Below the pieces are notes generated by a model. That model made no database searches and was not told where the DNA came from. It saw nothing but the letters and a program-made list of their open reading frames with translations. The translations under genes and the position numbers were made by a program. A stretch of DNA of 64,000 bases from JBBATK01 sp044224515 (lineage in GTDB: Bacteria; Bacteroidota; Ignavibacteria; Kapaibacteriales; NICIL-2): positions 124,001 through 188,000 of the forward strand of contig JBGAKH010000008.1 in NCBI GenBank assembly GCA_044224515.1, written 5' to 3'. Positions 17,565 to 25,836 of this stretch are shown here, piece after piece (within the stretch, counting starts at the first letter, position 1; each line of letters begins with the position of its first letter).

Positions 17565-18659
17565 TCAAACAGGTTGTCTGCGCAAAATCTTTAAGTAGCT
17601 GCTACTTGTCTCTCGCCCCTCCCATGTTGCGGCAATATGATCCTTCATCGCGGTTAAATCCTTCTCAACTGTGCTGTTCCAAAGATTACTATTATACTCA
17701 TATACTCGTAAGAGATTATCTACATCAAAAATGCGACCGGTACCTGTCGCCTTTATCAATGCAACAGGCTTATTCTCCGCCATTCTAACCCCAAGCTCAA
17801 ATAACACGTTAGGGTTGTGCTCAGTTAGATCTGCAATGACAAGATCTGCATCTAGTAGCTCGTTAATAATAGTAGATTGGATGACATCACTACCTTGAAT
17901 GTTCGCAGTTTTAACATTGAAACCAGCATCTCTTCCAGCAGGAGTAATAAGGCTTCTTAAAACCTCTTGAAAAAAACCCTTCTGATGAGACTCGTGCTTT
18001 TCCGTGAAAGGCATGATCACAAATGCGACGAGACTTGACTTATTTGCTGGTTCAGCGAGTATTACCGAAGTTGGTGCTTCGATTGACAGACTCGATTTCG
18101 TATGTTTAGGCGCATCTATACTTGATTTGCCTGTTTCAAATCCAGATTCGATTCCAAGATACTCGCAGTTCTCCCGAAAAATTCGAGAAAACTCCTCGTG
18201 CATTTCAGGAGGCAATCCAAATTCACTTTGAAGAGTATTTGCTAGATACTTCATCTCAGGCAGATTAGCTCCATTGTAGTGCTCAAGTACCTTTTTAAAA
18301 AGATCAACTTTTAGAAAAGCTTCCTTTTTCTTTGCCATCTCTGTGTCTGAATCAGGAGCATATACGATTTCCCTCCCCAAAGGAGCAATTTCAATTCGAG
18401 CTGAATCTCGACTCCCTATGGTTAGTCCAAGATCTCGAGCAGCGGCAGCCATATAAAAAAAATTCATGGACTTACGTGTAGATCGCACCTCTTCTGCAAC
18501 CAATTCCGTTGTCCAAGGATTACCTCCGTTCTTCTCCTTGATTGCAATCGGTATCTTAAGTGCTTCCTCCACTGTAGAACGAGGATACGGCCGTTGCATT
18601 GTGGCAACTTTCTTAGGCTTCTTTTTAGACTTTTTATATATATTTACTTTCGTCGGCAT
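17565..18659 (-). CDS. Winged-helix plus TIR-like/nucleoside deoxyribosyltransferase-like protein, candidate defence effector
   Basis: A protein of 364 residues with a Lys-rich N-terminus. Residues ~22-165 resemble the winged-helix module often fused to nucleotide-hydrolase effectors (YPRSTVEEALKIPIAIKEKNGG, given in parts YPRSTVEEALKIP and IKEKNGG). After a linker, residues ~210-345 form a Rossmann-like domain: FVIMPFTEKHESHQKGFF, DVIQSTIINELLDADLVIADLT cut to IINELLDADLVIADLT, then HNPNVLFELGVRMAENKPVALI. The D-x-T and FELG glutamate match nucleoside 2-deoxyribosyltransferase/TIR-like enzymes, which cleave N-glycosidic bonds in nucleotides. I infer a nucleotide-depleting immune effector. 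It stands alone, first gene after the tRNA-Pro. Confidence 0.75.
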   Translation of the reverse strand: MPTKVNIYKKSKKKPKKVATMQRPYPRSTVEEALKIPIAIKEKNGGNPWTTELVAEEVRSTRKSMNFFYMAAAARDLGLTIGSRDSARIEIAPLGREIVYAPDSDTEMAKKKEAFLKVDLFKKVLEHYNGANLPEMKYLANTLQSEFGLPPEMHEEFSRIFRENCEYLGIESGFETGKSSIDAPKHTKSSLSIEAPTSVILAEPANKSSLVAFVIMPFTEKHESHQKGFFQEVLRSLITPAGRDAGFNVKTANIQGSDVIQSTIINELLDADLVIADLTEHNPNVLFELGVRMAENKPVALIKATGTGRIFDVDNLLRVYEYNSNLWNSTVEKDLTAMKDHIAATWEGRETSSSYLKILRRQPV

Positions 18660-19090
18660 ATTGTTATGGTATAGTTAGTTGAAAAGATAAAACACTCACA
18701 ATATGAATCAGTATTTACAATTACTGTAGCACCCATGATGATGACTTTAATGAAACATTAACTCGCTCGGCTGATAATAAAGCTCCTTTTATATTACCCA
18801 ATTCATGCAATAGAAAACGAGTATGGAGGCAGTGCATCGCCACTTCGTTTGAACAAATGGTCTAAAAAGTGTCGTCGCTTTCCTTCTGCAGCTAGTTTTA
18901 ATGTTGTATTTCGCCCACTGGTAACGATATAACTTCCTATTTACGTGCATTGAAACGAACAGTACGCAGTTGAGGTAAGTACTTGCTAGTCATAACACTT
19001 TGCTTAAATATTTGCATCAGGTTATGCTTAACCATTATCAACCTAAATACTTACTTCCCATAGCAGCAAATTGCTGTAGAGCAGAAACCA
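18660..19090. other. Gene-free stretch
   Basis: About 430 bp of AT-rich DNA between the TIR-like gene and the IS1380 fossil. I see no gene, RNA or clear repeat. It may contain the TIR-like gene's promoter. Confidence 0.4.
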
Positions 19091-20110
19091 TCAATGCACT
19101 AATCGTACTTCAATTCCTTGATTTGATTCTGCCTCACCTCGCTGATTGTATCGAGCGTGCACTGCTACTTCTGACTCCGTCGTGTTGGTAACATAACGCA
19201 TGTATTCATCGTCAGTTTGTCCATCTCTGGGAAGGCTTCCTTGCTTTACTCCTCGTGATTTGGGCACTCGGACGACAACTATTCGACGTTCCTCTTTTCC
19301 ACTTGGAGCCTTTGTATTGAAACTCGGCATAGCAGCTCTCTGGGAACACCTTATCACTGTGGTACCAGCGCTTGACTTGCAATATTCGGCTCATCAGTGC
19401 TTTCGTTTTATCGGCCTTTACTATGTACCGGACAGCTGGCTCGCTCTTCTCCGATGACGTAGAATCTTGTCATCGTAGAATCCGGCATCTGCACGAGATT
19501 AGGCCGATCTCCTTGGTTCAACGATGAGTAATAGCTCGGTGACAAAATCTATCGTATCTGTTGACGATGCTATCGCCGCTGTAGCCAAGCGTTCACGATC
19601 ATTTTTGTTTCGTCCTGAAGAAGGCAATCTGGCAGATGGTGCGATCGTCGCCCACTTCGTTGGGTTATACCCCACACGTGCTTCTTCTTGGTGACCGTAA
19701 CGAGTAACTACAGTACTGTCAATATCTACTCGTCTTGCGTCCGACTGGGACAAGCGACATCATGTGCTTCATCAGTGGCGGGAAGATGGCGTCGTTCTTA
19801 TCAATATCAACTGACTACAAAAACGGCTAAAGGTACTGGCGCTTGCCATTCGCGTTGCCAACCAAATATCTCTTGAATGACTGTATCAGTACACCCAACA
19901 TACCGCTGTGCTCGAGTCGTCTTGCTCCCGACAATAACGCTCGTCATAAATCCCTCGATGAATCTTTGGCAGAATAACTCACGATTTGAACCAGGTTGAG
20001 GAAGGTCTAAATTCATCCAAGTTTTTCGGATACGCCGAGACGTAGGTTGCTGAAGAACTTCAATCCTCCCCAAGGACTGATCTTCCGATTCGTAAATTCG
20101 TGGGCAAGTT
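19091..20110 (-). pseudogene. IS1380-family transposase fossil
   Basis: Several minus-strand frames carry successive pieces of an IS1380-type DDE transposase. They are, in order, QPGSNRELF...FIEGFMTSVIVGS and QEIFGWQREW (N-terminal, 19830-20010), VDIDSTVVTRYGHQEEARVGYNP (cut here to VDIDSTVVTRYGHQ and ARVGYNP, the first catalytic Asp, near 19640-19720), VRYIVKAD (19410-19440) and the C-terminal VTNTTESEVAVHARYNQRGEAE, here VTNTTE and YNQRGEAE (19120-19200). They are split by at least three frameshifts and several stops, so the element is dead. Terminal inverted repeats were not found. It marks past mobile-element activity next to the tRNA. Confidence 0.75.
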
Positions 20111-20335
20111 CGTGCATCTTTTGGGTGCCTCCAGATGTTTGAAGCAAGATAGTAACTGCGCGGGTTTCAGGAGAATACGCCTACTCTAATGCATGGATTG
20201 GGTATTACAGTATTCATCCATTATTAAGGTCGTTTTGCCGAGAAGGAGGCGACGATGCATCCTTGCTTCTAGTGTATTTCAAGTGGCTGCCATTTTCAAT
20301 TATGATTTCTGTGAGCAAAAACCTTCGTTTAACAA

Positions 20336-21433
20336 TTAATTCGCTCCCTGACTTCTAAAGTATCGCCTCTGAGTCTCGTCCCACTGTTCAGAATGTAGAT
20401 TTCTCAATAGACTTTGCTTGATTGTCTTTCGCCATGGACTTCCCTGCGGTAGCGCTCTGGCATAGTTCTGCTTTTCAAACGTACAGGGCAGCAAACTGAG
20501 CTCATCAATGTTGTTGAGATTGATCCAATACCTAAGCATCGGGGCATCGTAAACCATAGCATCGATCTTATTGCTAGATAAACTACTTAATACTTCTAGT
20601 GGATGACTGAACTCAATCGCATTCATGTTTCGCTGAGAGAAATACCGTGCACTTGTTGAGGAGGCAATGCATCCCGTGCGGATACGAACCAAATCTTGTT
20701 GATTGGTGATTTCAGATTCTAATTTCTGAACGGTCAGCGTAGATGTCATTGTAGCAGTAAAGCTCGCTACCATGACAATGGCTGACATCATCCAAACCAA
20801 GGCCACCATCCGACCCAAGAGAGTTCTGGGGGTTTTGTCACCGTAACCAACTGTTGTAAGTGTTACAGCGGACCACCTAAGCCCTGAACCAATGCCGTCA
20901 TACCAATGTCCGCCGAACTGTTCTTCGCTTCTTCGACGTTCAAGTAACCAGATCAACGTTCCCATCACGACTGTAGAAAAGCATAGAAGTGAAAACAAAC
21001 GGACAACGTCCCAACTTATGATGTGTCGCAAAGCATCGAACCAGGTAGCATTTCTGGAAGGCTTCACAGCAATCCCTAATCCACTGTTGAAAAATGGCTG
21101 TATGAAGTTAACAAGCTTCTCACGTTCCTCAGTGACGCTTACGGCGGCAATGGAAGCATCCAAAGTCGAGTCTTAAAGTACAGAAATGAGTCCTGCGAAA
21201 TCAGTTTCATGGAATTCGTAAGCGATGTGAGCTTCTGCTGCAATCTGACGCCATAGCTCAATGCTTATTCCAGTCCAACTACCGTCTGGATTCTTGACTT
21301 CAAATGGCTGGTTTCACTTATCGACATGGATGAAGAGCTTTGATGTTGCTTGAACATCTGTAACCTCACCCATTGCTCGAATAAGCATTGATGCAAGAAT
21401 CACGATGAATTCAATATAGATCCATATGTTCAT
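20336..21433 (-). pseudogene. GluR0-type ionotropic glutamate receptor K+ channel, interrupted by two in-frame stops
   Basis: From the ATG at 21433 the frame encodes a hydrophobic signal sequence, a periplasmic ligand-binding lobe (PFEVKNPDGSWTGISIELW, then DASIAAVSVTEEREKLVNF), a two-helix pore module with the selectivity filter TLTTVGYGD and ATMTSTLTVQKLES, and the second ligand-binding lobe. This is the arrangement of prokaryotic glutamate-receptor channels (SBP_bac_3 plus Lig_chan). The frame contains TGA at 21314-21316 and TAA at 21173-21175 with no frameshift. Both are one C-to-T change from CGA or CAA, and homology continues directly across them. The remaining open part (20336-21163) lacks the first half of the ligand lobe and the signal peptide, so it is probably non-functional. 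Confidence 0.8.
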
Positions 21434-21478
21434 GCGCTATTTGAGCGACGTCAACCGACAGGCGTACCTGTAATTACG

Positions 21479-21847
21479 TCATGGTCTGCCAAACAATAGG
21501 TGTTTGACGTGCTCACTCATTTCCGACTGCCGTAGCTCGTATCCGTCAGCGCATCTTATCACAACTTCACCTGATGCTTCATCCATCGTAGGTGTCCAAT
21601 GAGAGTTGCAACGACGCATTCTCAAACGCGCTTCAACCCATCCTTGCACAAAACCATGAAGCATGATACAATCATGAACATGCCTCGAGCATGAGACACG
21701 AAAGAGACACTTACGGGCGTTCAAAGGCTTAAGAAATCGCCAATAGACCTCAATCAATCTGAGAGCAAAGTATTTCAGGATTCTCTCCGAAAGACAACCA
21801 TTTGAAGTGCTAAGGCAGTGTTCGGTGTTGCACCTATTCCAAAGCAT
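21479..21847 (-). CDS. YidD-like membrane protein insertion factor
   Basis: The segment ALRLIEVYWRFLKPL followed by CLFRVSCSRHVHDCIMLHG and GWVEARLRMRRCN matches the compact YidD family (Y-x-R-x-x-x-P, C-R-F-x-P-x-C-S, HG, R-C-N/H). YidD helps YidC insert inner-membrane proteins and binds the membrane by an amphipathic N-terminus. The usual Pro between the two cysteines is replaced by Val. A ~55-residue C-terminal extension is not typical. The frame overlaps the 3' end of the preceding gene by 73 bp and the true start is unclear; the ATG at 21847 is the furthest upstream. It is far from the usual rpmH-rnpA-yidC context. Confidence 0.6.
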   Translation of the reverse strand: MLWNRCNTEHCLSTSNGCLSERILKYFALRLIEVYWRFLKPLNARKCLFRVSCSRHVHDCIMLHGFVQGWVEARLRMRRCNSHWTPTMDEASGEVVIRCADGYELRQSEMSEHVKHLLFGRP

Positions 21848-22005
21848 CCTTTTGTACCTTCAACAACTGTTGAAACCGTTTCCAATCTCTCATAAAGCCA
21901 TCCACTCTTCGCCTGATTATTGATGAGATCCTGGAGCTGTTTTGCAGCCTCAGACCTGCTGTCTTTGCTCTTCAAAACAGGATAAAATGCCACAACTGAA
22001 TATTC
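21775..22005 (-). CDS. Small DUF4177-like protein
   Basis: A protein of 76 residues from the ATG at 22005 (SD-like GAGAACAAG). It has MEYSVVAFYPVLKSKDSRSE split by the start, then AAKQLQDLINNQAKSGWLYERLETVST and GCFGIGATPNTALALQMVVFRR. The 'LINxxxxxGWxxxR' plus terminal 'MVVFRR' layout is that of the DUF4177-type alpha/beta mini domain (residues shown in pieces of fewer than 20). Function is unknown. It lies upstream of, and overlaps, the YidD-like frame, suggesting a coupled pair. Confidence 0.65.
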   Translation of the reverse strand, partial: EYSVVAFYPVLKSKDSRSEAAKQLQDLINNQAKSGWLYERLETVSTVVEGTKGCFGIGATPNTALALQMVVFRRES

Positions 22006-22093
22006 CATTCTTGTTCTCAAATATTGTTAAAGTGTTCTATATTATACGTACAATGTAGGTGGCAGGGTTGTGTTTGCTCATCCAACCCTCCCA

Positions 22094-22357
22094 CTAGCAA
22101 TTTGGCTTTGCTTTCTTGGTAAGCGTATGAACCCCTCTCTTGACCCGCGCTATTCGTTTCTGTCCTTGCCCTCTACCAGCGGCTTCATCAGCGACTGCTG
22201 ACTTAATAGTCTGAGTAGGGTCAGCTGTTCTGAACACCAGATCTTTTTGTCTACAAACATGTTCAACGATATCCCTAAGTGTTGATTCACCACTTGGACT
22301 CTTGTGGATAGCACACACCACATGCTTAATCACCAATTCATAGTGTTCTGTTCCCAT
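22094..22357 (-). CDS. Small winged-helix (HARE-HTH/Mrr-N-like) protein 1
   Basis: A basic protein of 87 residues. YELVIKHVVCAIHKSPSGE, TLRDIVEHVCRQKDLVF and PTQTIKSAVADEAAG followed by a basic RIARVKRGVHTLTKK wing form the layout of the small winged-helix domains (HARE-HTH, Mrr N-terminal type). It is a paralogue of the 23763-24047 product, with matching spacing of the IV/IARYV helix, the QxIxxAxxDEAAG helix and the RVxRGxHxL wing. It probably binds DNA or RNA, perhaps as a stand-alone adaptor. No partner nuclease is adjacent. Confidence 0.65.
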   Translation of the reverse strand: MGTEHYELVIKHVVCAIHKSPSGESTLRDIVEHVCRQKDLVFRTADPTQTIKSAVADEAAGRGQGQKRIARVKRGVHTLTKKAKPNC

Positions 22358-22450
22358 TGCCTGTTTAGATGTCTCTTGTTTGTGTTAAAATTGAACTCGA
22401 TGATGGTTGATTGCTAACTTGTGCGTTTGAAACATGTCTACCCCGTGCTC

Positions 22451-22669
22451 TCACTGCTTCCCCATTGCCGTGTAAAAAGCAGTCCCAACTAATGCAAGCA
22501 CCGAAAATCCTACTTCTGCTACGATAACCAACCGTATAAGCACTGCCTTCGCCCATGCTACCTTGCTTGGGAGGGTTCCACTCCCGAATGCCCAAGCAAG
22601 CAGCATGATCCATCCAATGATGGGTATGTTACCGATGAAGATTGTGTCGAACCACTGTCATACTGACAT
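22451..22669 (-). pseudogene. Small membrane protein gene with TGA at codon 4
   Basis: The frame from the ATG at 22669 encodes a two-helix membrane protein: GNIPIIGWIMLLAWAFGSG, a polar loop PSKVAWAKA, then LIRLVIVAEVGFSVLALVG. The 'IPIIxxIMLLxWAFGSG...xxxxxWAKA' layout matches small membrane proteins common in Bacteroidota. Codon 4 is TGA (22658-22660), one C-to-T change from CGA. No other start gives an intact first helix, so the gene is probably dead, or starts at a non-standard codon. Confidence 0.5.
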
Positions 22670-22806
22670 TGATTCACTTTTTAGTACTGTGTCCACAGTT
22701 ACACTATTGAGTGAGTTGAGATCCTCGTCGATCAGATCGAGACAAGAATGAACTTCTTGCTTCGGGCTCAAGTTGCCATGAGAAGCAGCTTCAGCCTAAC
22801 ACAAGG

Positions 22807-23055
22807 TCATCGTGGTCTTTTCTTATTCTTTGATACTGTTGAGTCTGCAGAATCTGACGCGACTTTCGTCTTTGCAACCTTACTCGTAGCGGGCTTGCAC
22901 ACTCCACATGTCCCACCTTCCTTTGCACAGTGCTTGCAACCTGAGCAGTTCTTACATGCCGTGCAGGATGCAGATCCGGAACATCCTCGGCCAGCATTTA
23001 GCGTGGAAGCACTGAGAAAGAGGAACACTGAGAGTATAAGCGCTTGTGATTTCAT
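22807..23055 (-). CDS. Small secreted cysteine-rich protein
   Basis: A protein of 82 residues: a clear signal peptide (MKSQALILSVFLFLSASTLNA), then a 33-residue core with nine cysteines in CxxC-type spacing (CSGSASCTACKNCSGCKHC), then a Lys/Ser-rich tail. The Cys spacing suggests a metal-binding or disulphide-knotted extracellular peptide. I do not recognise a named family. A copy of the GTGTA-T6-GTGTA element (23302-23348) points at it from 247 bp upstream. No SD is obvious. Confidence 0.6.
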   Translation of the reverse strand: MKSQALILSVFLFLSASTLNAGRGCSGSASCTACKNCSGCKHCAKEGGTCGVCKPATSKVAKTKVASDSADSTVSKNKKRPR

Positions 23056-23762
23056 AATGCACTATTCAAGCGATGGGTTGATTCAAACACATCTGATAGG
23101 TTCAAAACCATCAGTAAAGAGCCAGTCTGAACCAAACGAACCCAATTAATCCTTGGTAGCTGCTGTCTGGGGTTGAACAGGCTCCTAAAACCGCAATTCG
23201 GCACTCTGAAGGACAATTCCTTGCTGGATTTTCCCTATTACCAACACTTCAATGGCAATGCCCTCTGATGCGAGTGACCGAGCACTGCGTTAACAGCCTT
23301 GCGAAAATAATCTTCGCGGTTTTCGAGGGGAATACACAAAAAATACACGAATCGAAAATTTGTGCCAGTAGCTTAAGTGGCGAGATACCAAGCAGCAAGG
23401 GATACAACACGTGTCAGATGTATGACTACTACTTCAACTAAGCTCCTGCTGATTCAAGCACATACAGGACACCACTTGTGCAAGCTCAGTCTAGCTCTGT
23501 CAATCTTTGGCTTCGTGGTGGATGTTTTGCAAGTTGACTACATGCAGAAAGTACCCCTTCCCTGCTTTCGCGGAACCACTCTGGGTTGACTAAGAGAAAT
23601 CTGTTGTAACGCAGGTTTCACACCAGTGTTGAGGTCTTATACCATCTGCCACCCAACATTTGTCGCAATTCAATGCAACATGAGATCTTGGACGTCCTGA
23701 CTATGTAGAACTAGCGACGTTAAACCACTGCAAAGGTGTGCAGCTGCCAGATAATCTCAACA
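23056..23762. other. Intergenic region with one copy of the GTGTA-T6-GTGTA element
   Basis: About 700 bp without a credible gene. The only structure I can support is the bipartite element on the minus strand at 23302-23348. Confidence 0.4.
23302..23348 (-). promoter_or_regulatory. Bipartite element copy A (GTGTATTTTTTGTGTA ... TATTTTCG)
   Basis: On the minus strand the direct repeat GTGTA-T6-GTGTA starts at 23348 and a TANNTTTG-like box (TATTTTCG) starts 39 bp later at 23309. The two GTGTA units are 11 bp apart, one helical turn. The next gene downstream is the small Cys-rich secreted protein. Confidence 0.5.
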
Positions 23763-24047
23763 TCAAGTCTTCTTCTTGTTGAGCTGGTAGTATCCGGAAC
23801 GGATACGACGCACGAGTGGAGGGTAATTACGTAAACCGGCTGCCTCATCTCTAATCGCTTGAGCTATTGATTGTTGTGGGTTACGTGCTCGAAACCCACC
23901 TATCTCCTCACGACGCTCAGCGACATAGCGGGCAATATCATTAACATGCTGTTCGCTAGGATGGTTTACGAGAAACTGTACGACACATTCCATCACTTTT
24001 TGGTAGTGTGAGGTGGGGTCCCGTCTGTAACTGGCATTTGACATCAT
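23763..24047 (-). CDS. Small winged-helix (HARE-HTH/Mrr-N-like) protein 2
   Basis: A protein of 94 residues from the ATG at 24047, preceded by the SD AGAGGGGAT. It has YQKVMECVVQFLVNHPSEQ, VNDIARYVAERREEIGGF, NPQQSIAQAIRDEAAGLR and a basic RRIRSGYYQLNKKK wing. This is a winged-helix layout shared with the 22094-22357 product. It likely binds nucleic acid. Two such paralogues within 2 kb, with no recognisable catalytic partner, suggests local duplication. Confidence 0.7.
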   Translation of the reverse strand: MMSNASYRRDPTSHYQKVMECVVQFLVNHPSEQHVNDIARYVAERREEIGGFRARNPQQSIAQAIRDEAAGLRNYPPLVRRIRSGYYQLNKKKT

Positions 24048-24717
24048 TTTATCCCCTCTAAGTACTCGATTCTTCACTGTAAAATACTCAATATTTACTT
24101 TGTGGTGTGTACGTCTGAAGCCTCAACACCTTTTCAGTCGCAGTTTCACTGCATATAGTATCAGTACGCTTGTGCTACCGGATCAGGTCTTTACTGCCGA
24201 TTTAAACTGAGGAGCGCCTGGTACTCAATATCTCACGCCTCGCATTTCCGGTGAGACACTGGAATCGTTTTACTTCTGCCAGAGCCACTCCCGTTCTACA
24301 CGCATGGAGTGCAGCCATGAGTAATTACGGTTGGACATGCGTACTTCTGGATTCAACATCGCAAGCATCCGGAGTTTTTGATCTCCTTCAGCTCGCTCTC
24401 TGCAATTCTGGGGCACTGTGTATTTTTTGTGTACCACGTATTGACTACGAGTAGAATAGTTTACCATGCGTTCGACTCAACATGAATTGCACGAGCAAGT
24501 CGATGTCGACGCATTGAAGCACTTTAATAACGCAACCTATCGCATTAATAGTAATTGCTGCAGTCCTGCGTTGAAGAACATATGCAACAGTGTGTATTGG
24601 ACGAACTCAATACTCTGAAGCACTGTTTGCTTGCTTATGGTCTCAATCATCAAAATTGTGTAAAAGTGCTGTGGCCACAGCCTACAACTGTTTTCATTAC
24701 ATTTTTGGAGGTCTGTT
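24048..24717. other. Intergenic region with element copy B and a 50-codon frame
   Basis: About 670 bp. It holds element copy B at 24418-24464. Two bases after it, at 24466, an ATG opens a 50-codon frame to 24618 (Cys-rich in its second half). I do not call this a gene because it has no SD or known family. Confidence 0.4.
24418..24464 (+). promoter_or_regulatory. Bipartite element copy B (GTGTATTTTTTGTGTA ... TAGTTTAC)
   Basis: Direct repeat at 24418-24433 and a TANNTTTG-like TAGTTTAC starting 39 bp downstream at 24457. It reads toward the Cys-rich T9SS cargo gene at 24718, which is 254 bp away. Confidence 0.5.
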
Positions 24718-25614
24718 ATGAAATTCCTGATACACCTGTGTGTATTGTGCACTCTTTCGTTGTCCGCTTGGTCGAACGACTCCATTCCGCCTTGCGATGC
24801 ACCCTGTATGCCGCCGGTGCCCTGGACGTACTCTACCCTGTCCGACACGCTTTCTGGCTCGTGTGACAGCTGTCACTTTCTTGTCAAATATTGGTGGCGA
24901 GACTGTAGCGGAACGATCGAAGTAGTCATGGGAGAAATCACGACGTGGGGAGATTGCACTACCCACGGCTGTGAGAGCTGGCTAAACTGGTATGTGTTCG
25001 ACTATGTCATCCGAATGAACCCAGCTACACAAGCAAGATTCATTCTACATCACGATTCCTGTGTTACCAACATACAAGCTGGAACTCCAACTTGTTACAT
25101 GTGGGTCGACTCAGGTGGACCTACGAACCCACTTCGCCACACTGTTTTTTGTGATACGACCAGCTGCTGTTGGTATGAAATGCGTGTGTGTAAGGATGAA
25201 TTTGGTCGAATCATGTCCGCAGAGCAACTGAATTCACCGACTTCACCCGTAAACTGCCCTGTAGCTCATGGCGATTCTTGCTTAAACTTCTGTGATTTCT
25301 TGTTGCAAAAGAATGGGGCTTTTGAACCAATGCCTCCAAGAGCACCGCTGGCGAGTTCCACGGTTATACAAGTAGTACCCAATCCTGCCGTGAGCAACAT
25401 TACCCTGACTGTAGACTATGTTCAGAGGGGAGACTTTACTTTTGAGTTGATTGATGTGAATGGAAGAGTTCTGGTCACAGATCAGTTCCACTCAAGCGGC
25501 GTTCAGTTCGTGAGGGAGTATGATGTTCGAAGCGTGCCAACTGGCATTTACACCTACCGACTGCTCGAGGGAGGACGTAGAATAGGCAGTGGCCAATTGA
25601 ACGTTTATAGATAA
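24718..25614 (+). CDS. Cys-rich exported protein with T9SS type-A sorting domain
   Basis: A protein of 298 residues with a strong SD (GGAGGT, 6 bp before ATG) and a signal peptide (MKFLIHLCVLCTLSLSAWS). Residues ~22-185 hold about 17 cysteines and WYVFDYV/CCWYEMRVCKDEFGR motifs. Residues ~215-298 are a T9SS type-A sorting domain (VPNPAVSNITLTV...FELIDVNGRVL... VPTGIYTYRLLEGG). The Cys-rich part is paralogous to the protein at 41920-42633: both have a C-x2-C opening, V-x-Y-x2-R-x-C, GxC and an SGGP...C...CC block. It should pass the inner membrane by Sec and be placed on the cell surface by T9SS. The Cys-rich domain is not a family I know. Confidence 0.8.
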   Translation: MKFLIHLCVLCTLSLSAWSNDSIPPCDAPCMPPVPWTYSTLSDTLSGSCDSCHFLVKYWWRDCSGTIEVVMGEITTWGDCTTHGCESWLNWYVFDYVIRMNPATQARFILHHDSCVTNIQAGTPTCYMWVDSGGPTNPLRHTVFCDTTSCCWYEMRVCKDEFGRIMSAEQLNSPTSPVNCPVAHGDSCLNFCDFLLQKNGAFEPMPPRAPLASSTVIQVVPNPAVSNITLTVDYVQRGDFTFELIDVNGRVLVTDQFHSSGVQFVREYDVRSVPTGIYTYRLLEGGRRIGSGQLNVYR

Positions 25615-25638
25615 GGCATTTCTCATACTTTGTGGACA

Positions 25639-25673
25639 AAAGTGCAGGCAGTACCAGCCATTGCCTGCACTTT
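25639..25673 (+). terminator. Hairpin downstream of the Cys-rich cargo gene
   Basis: Perfect 12-bp arms (AAAGTGCAGGCA / TGCCTGCACTTT) extended by an imperfect TGTGGA/TCCACA pair, 25 bp past the stop. No long U tract follows, so it is either a weak terminator or a 3'-end stabiliser. Confidence 0.6.
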
Positions 25674-25836
25674 CCACAAGTTGAAGCCATCTAATGAACA
25701 CTGCTATTGGTACATTGCGGTCGAGTGTTCCTCCCCTGCAACTGTCCAACATCGAATTCATCATATTTGTCTTTCTACGCTCATGAGAGAATACAACGTT
25801 TCTCAACGCCCTTCGGTAAACCGGCTCGGCACAGTG

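Noticed and set aside
20336..22669. Stop codon recoding (TGA read as an amino acid)
   Set aside because: One of three stops is TAA, all fit C-to-T decay, and many intact genes in the window end in TGA. No selenocysteine-type hairpin or Cys-equivalent position was seen.
24537..24866. Overlapping 103-codon frames on both strands
   Set aside because: They overlap each other and the start of the T9SS cargo gene, with no SD or family match.
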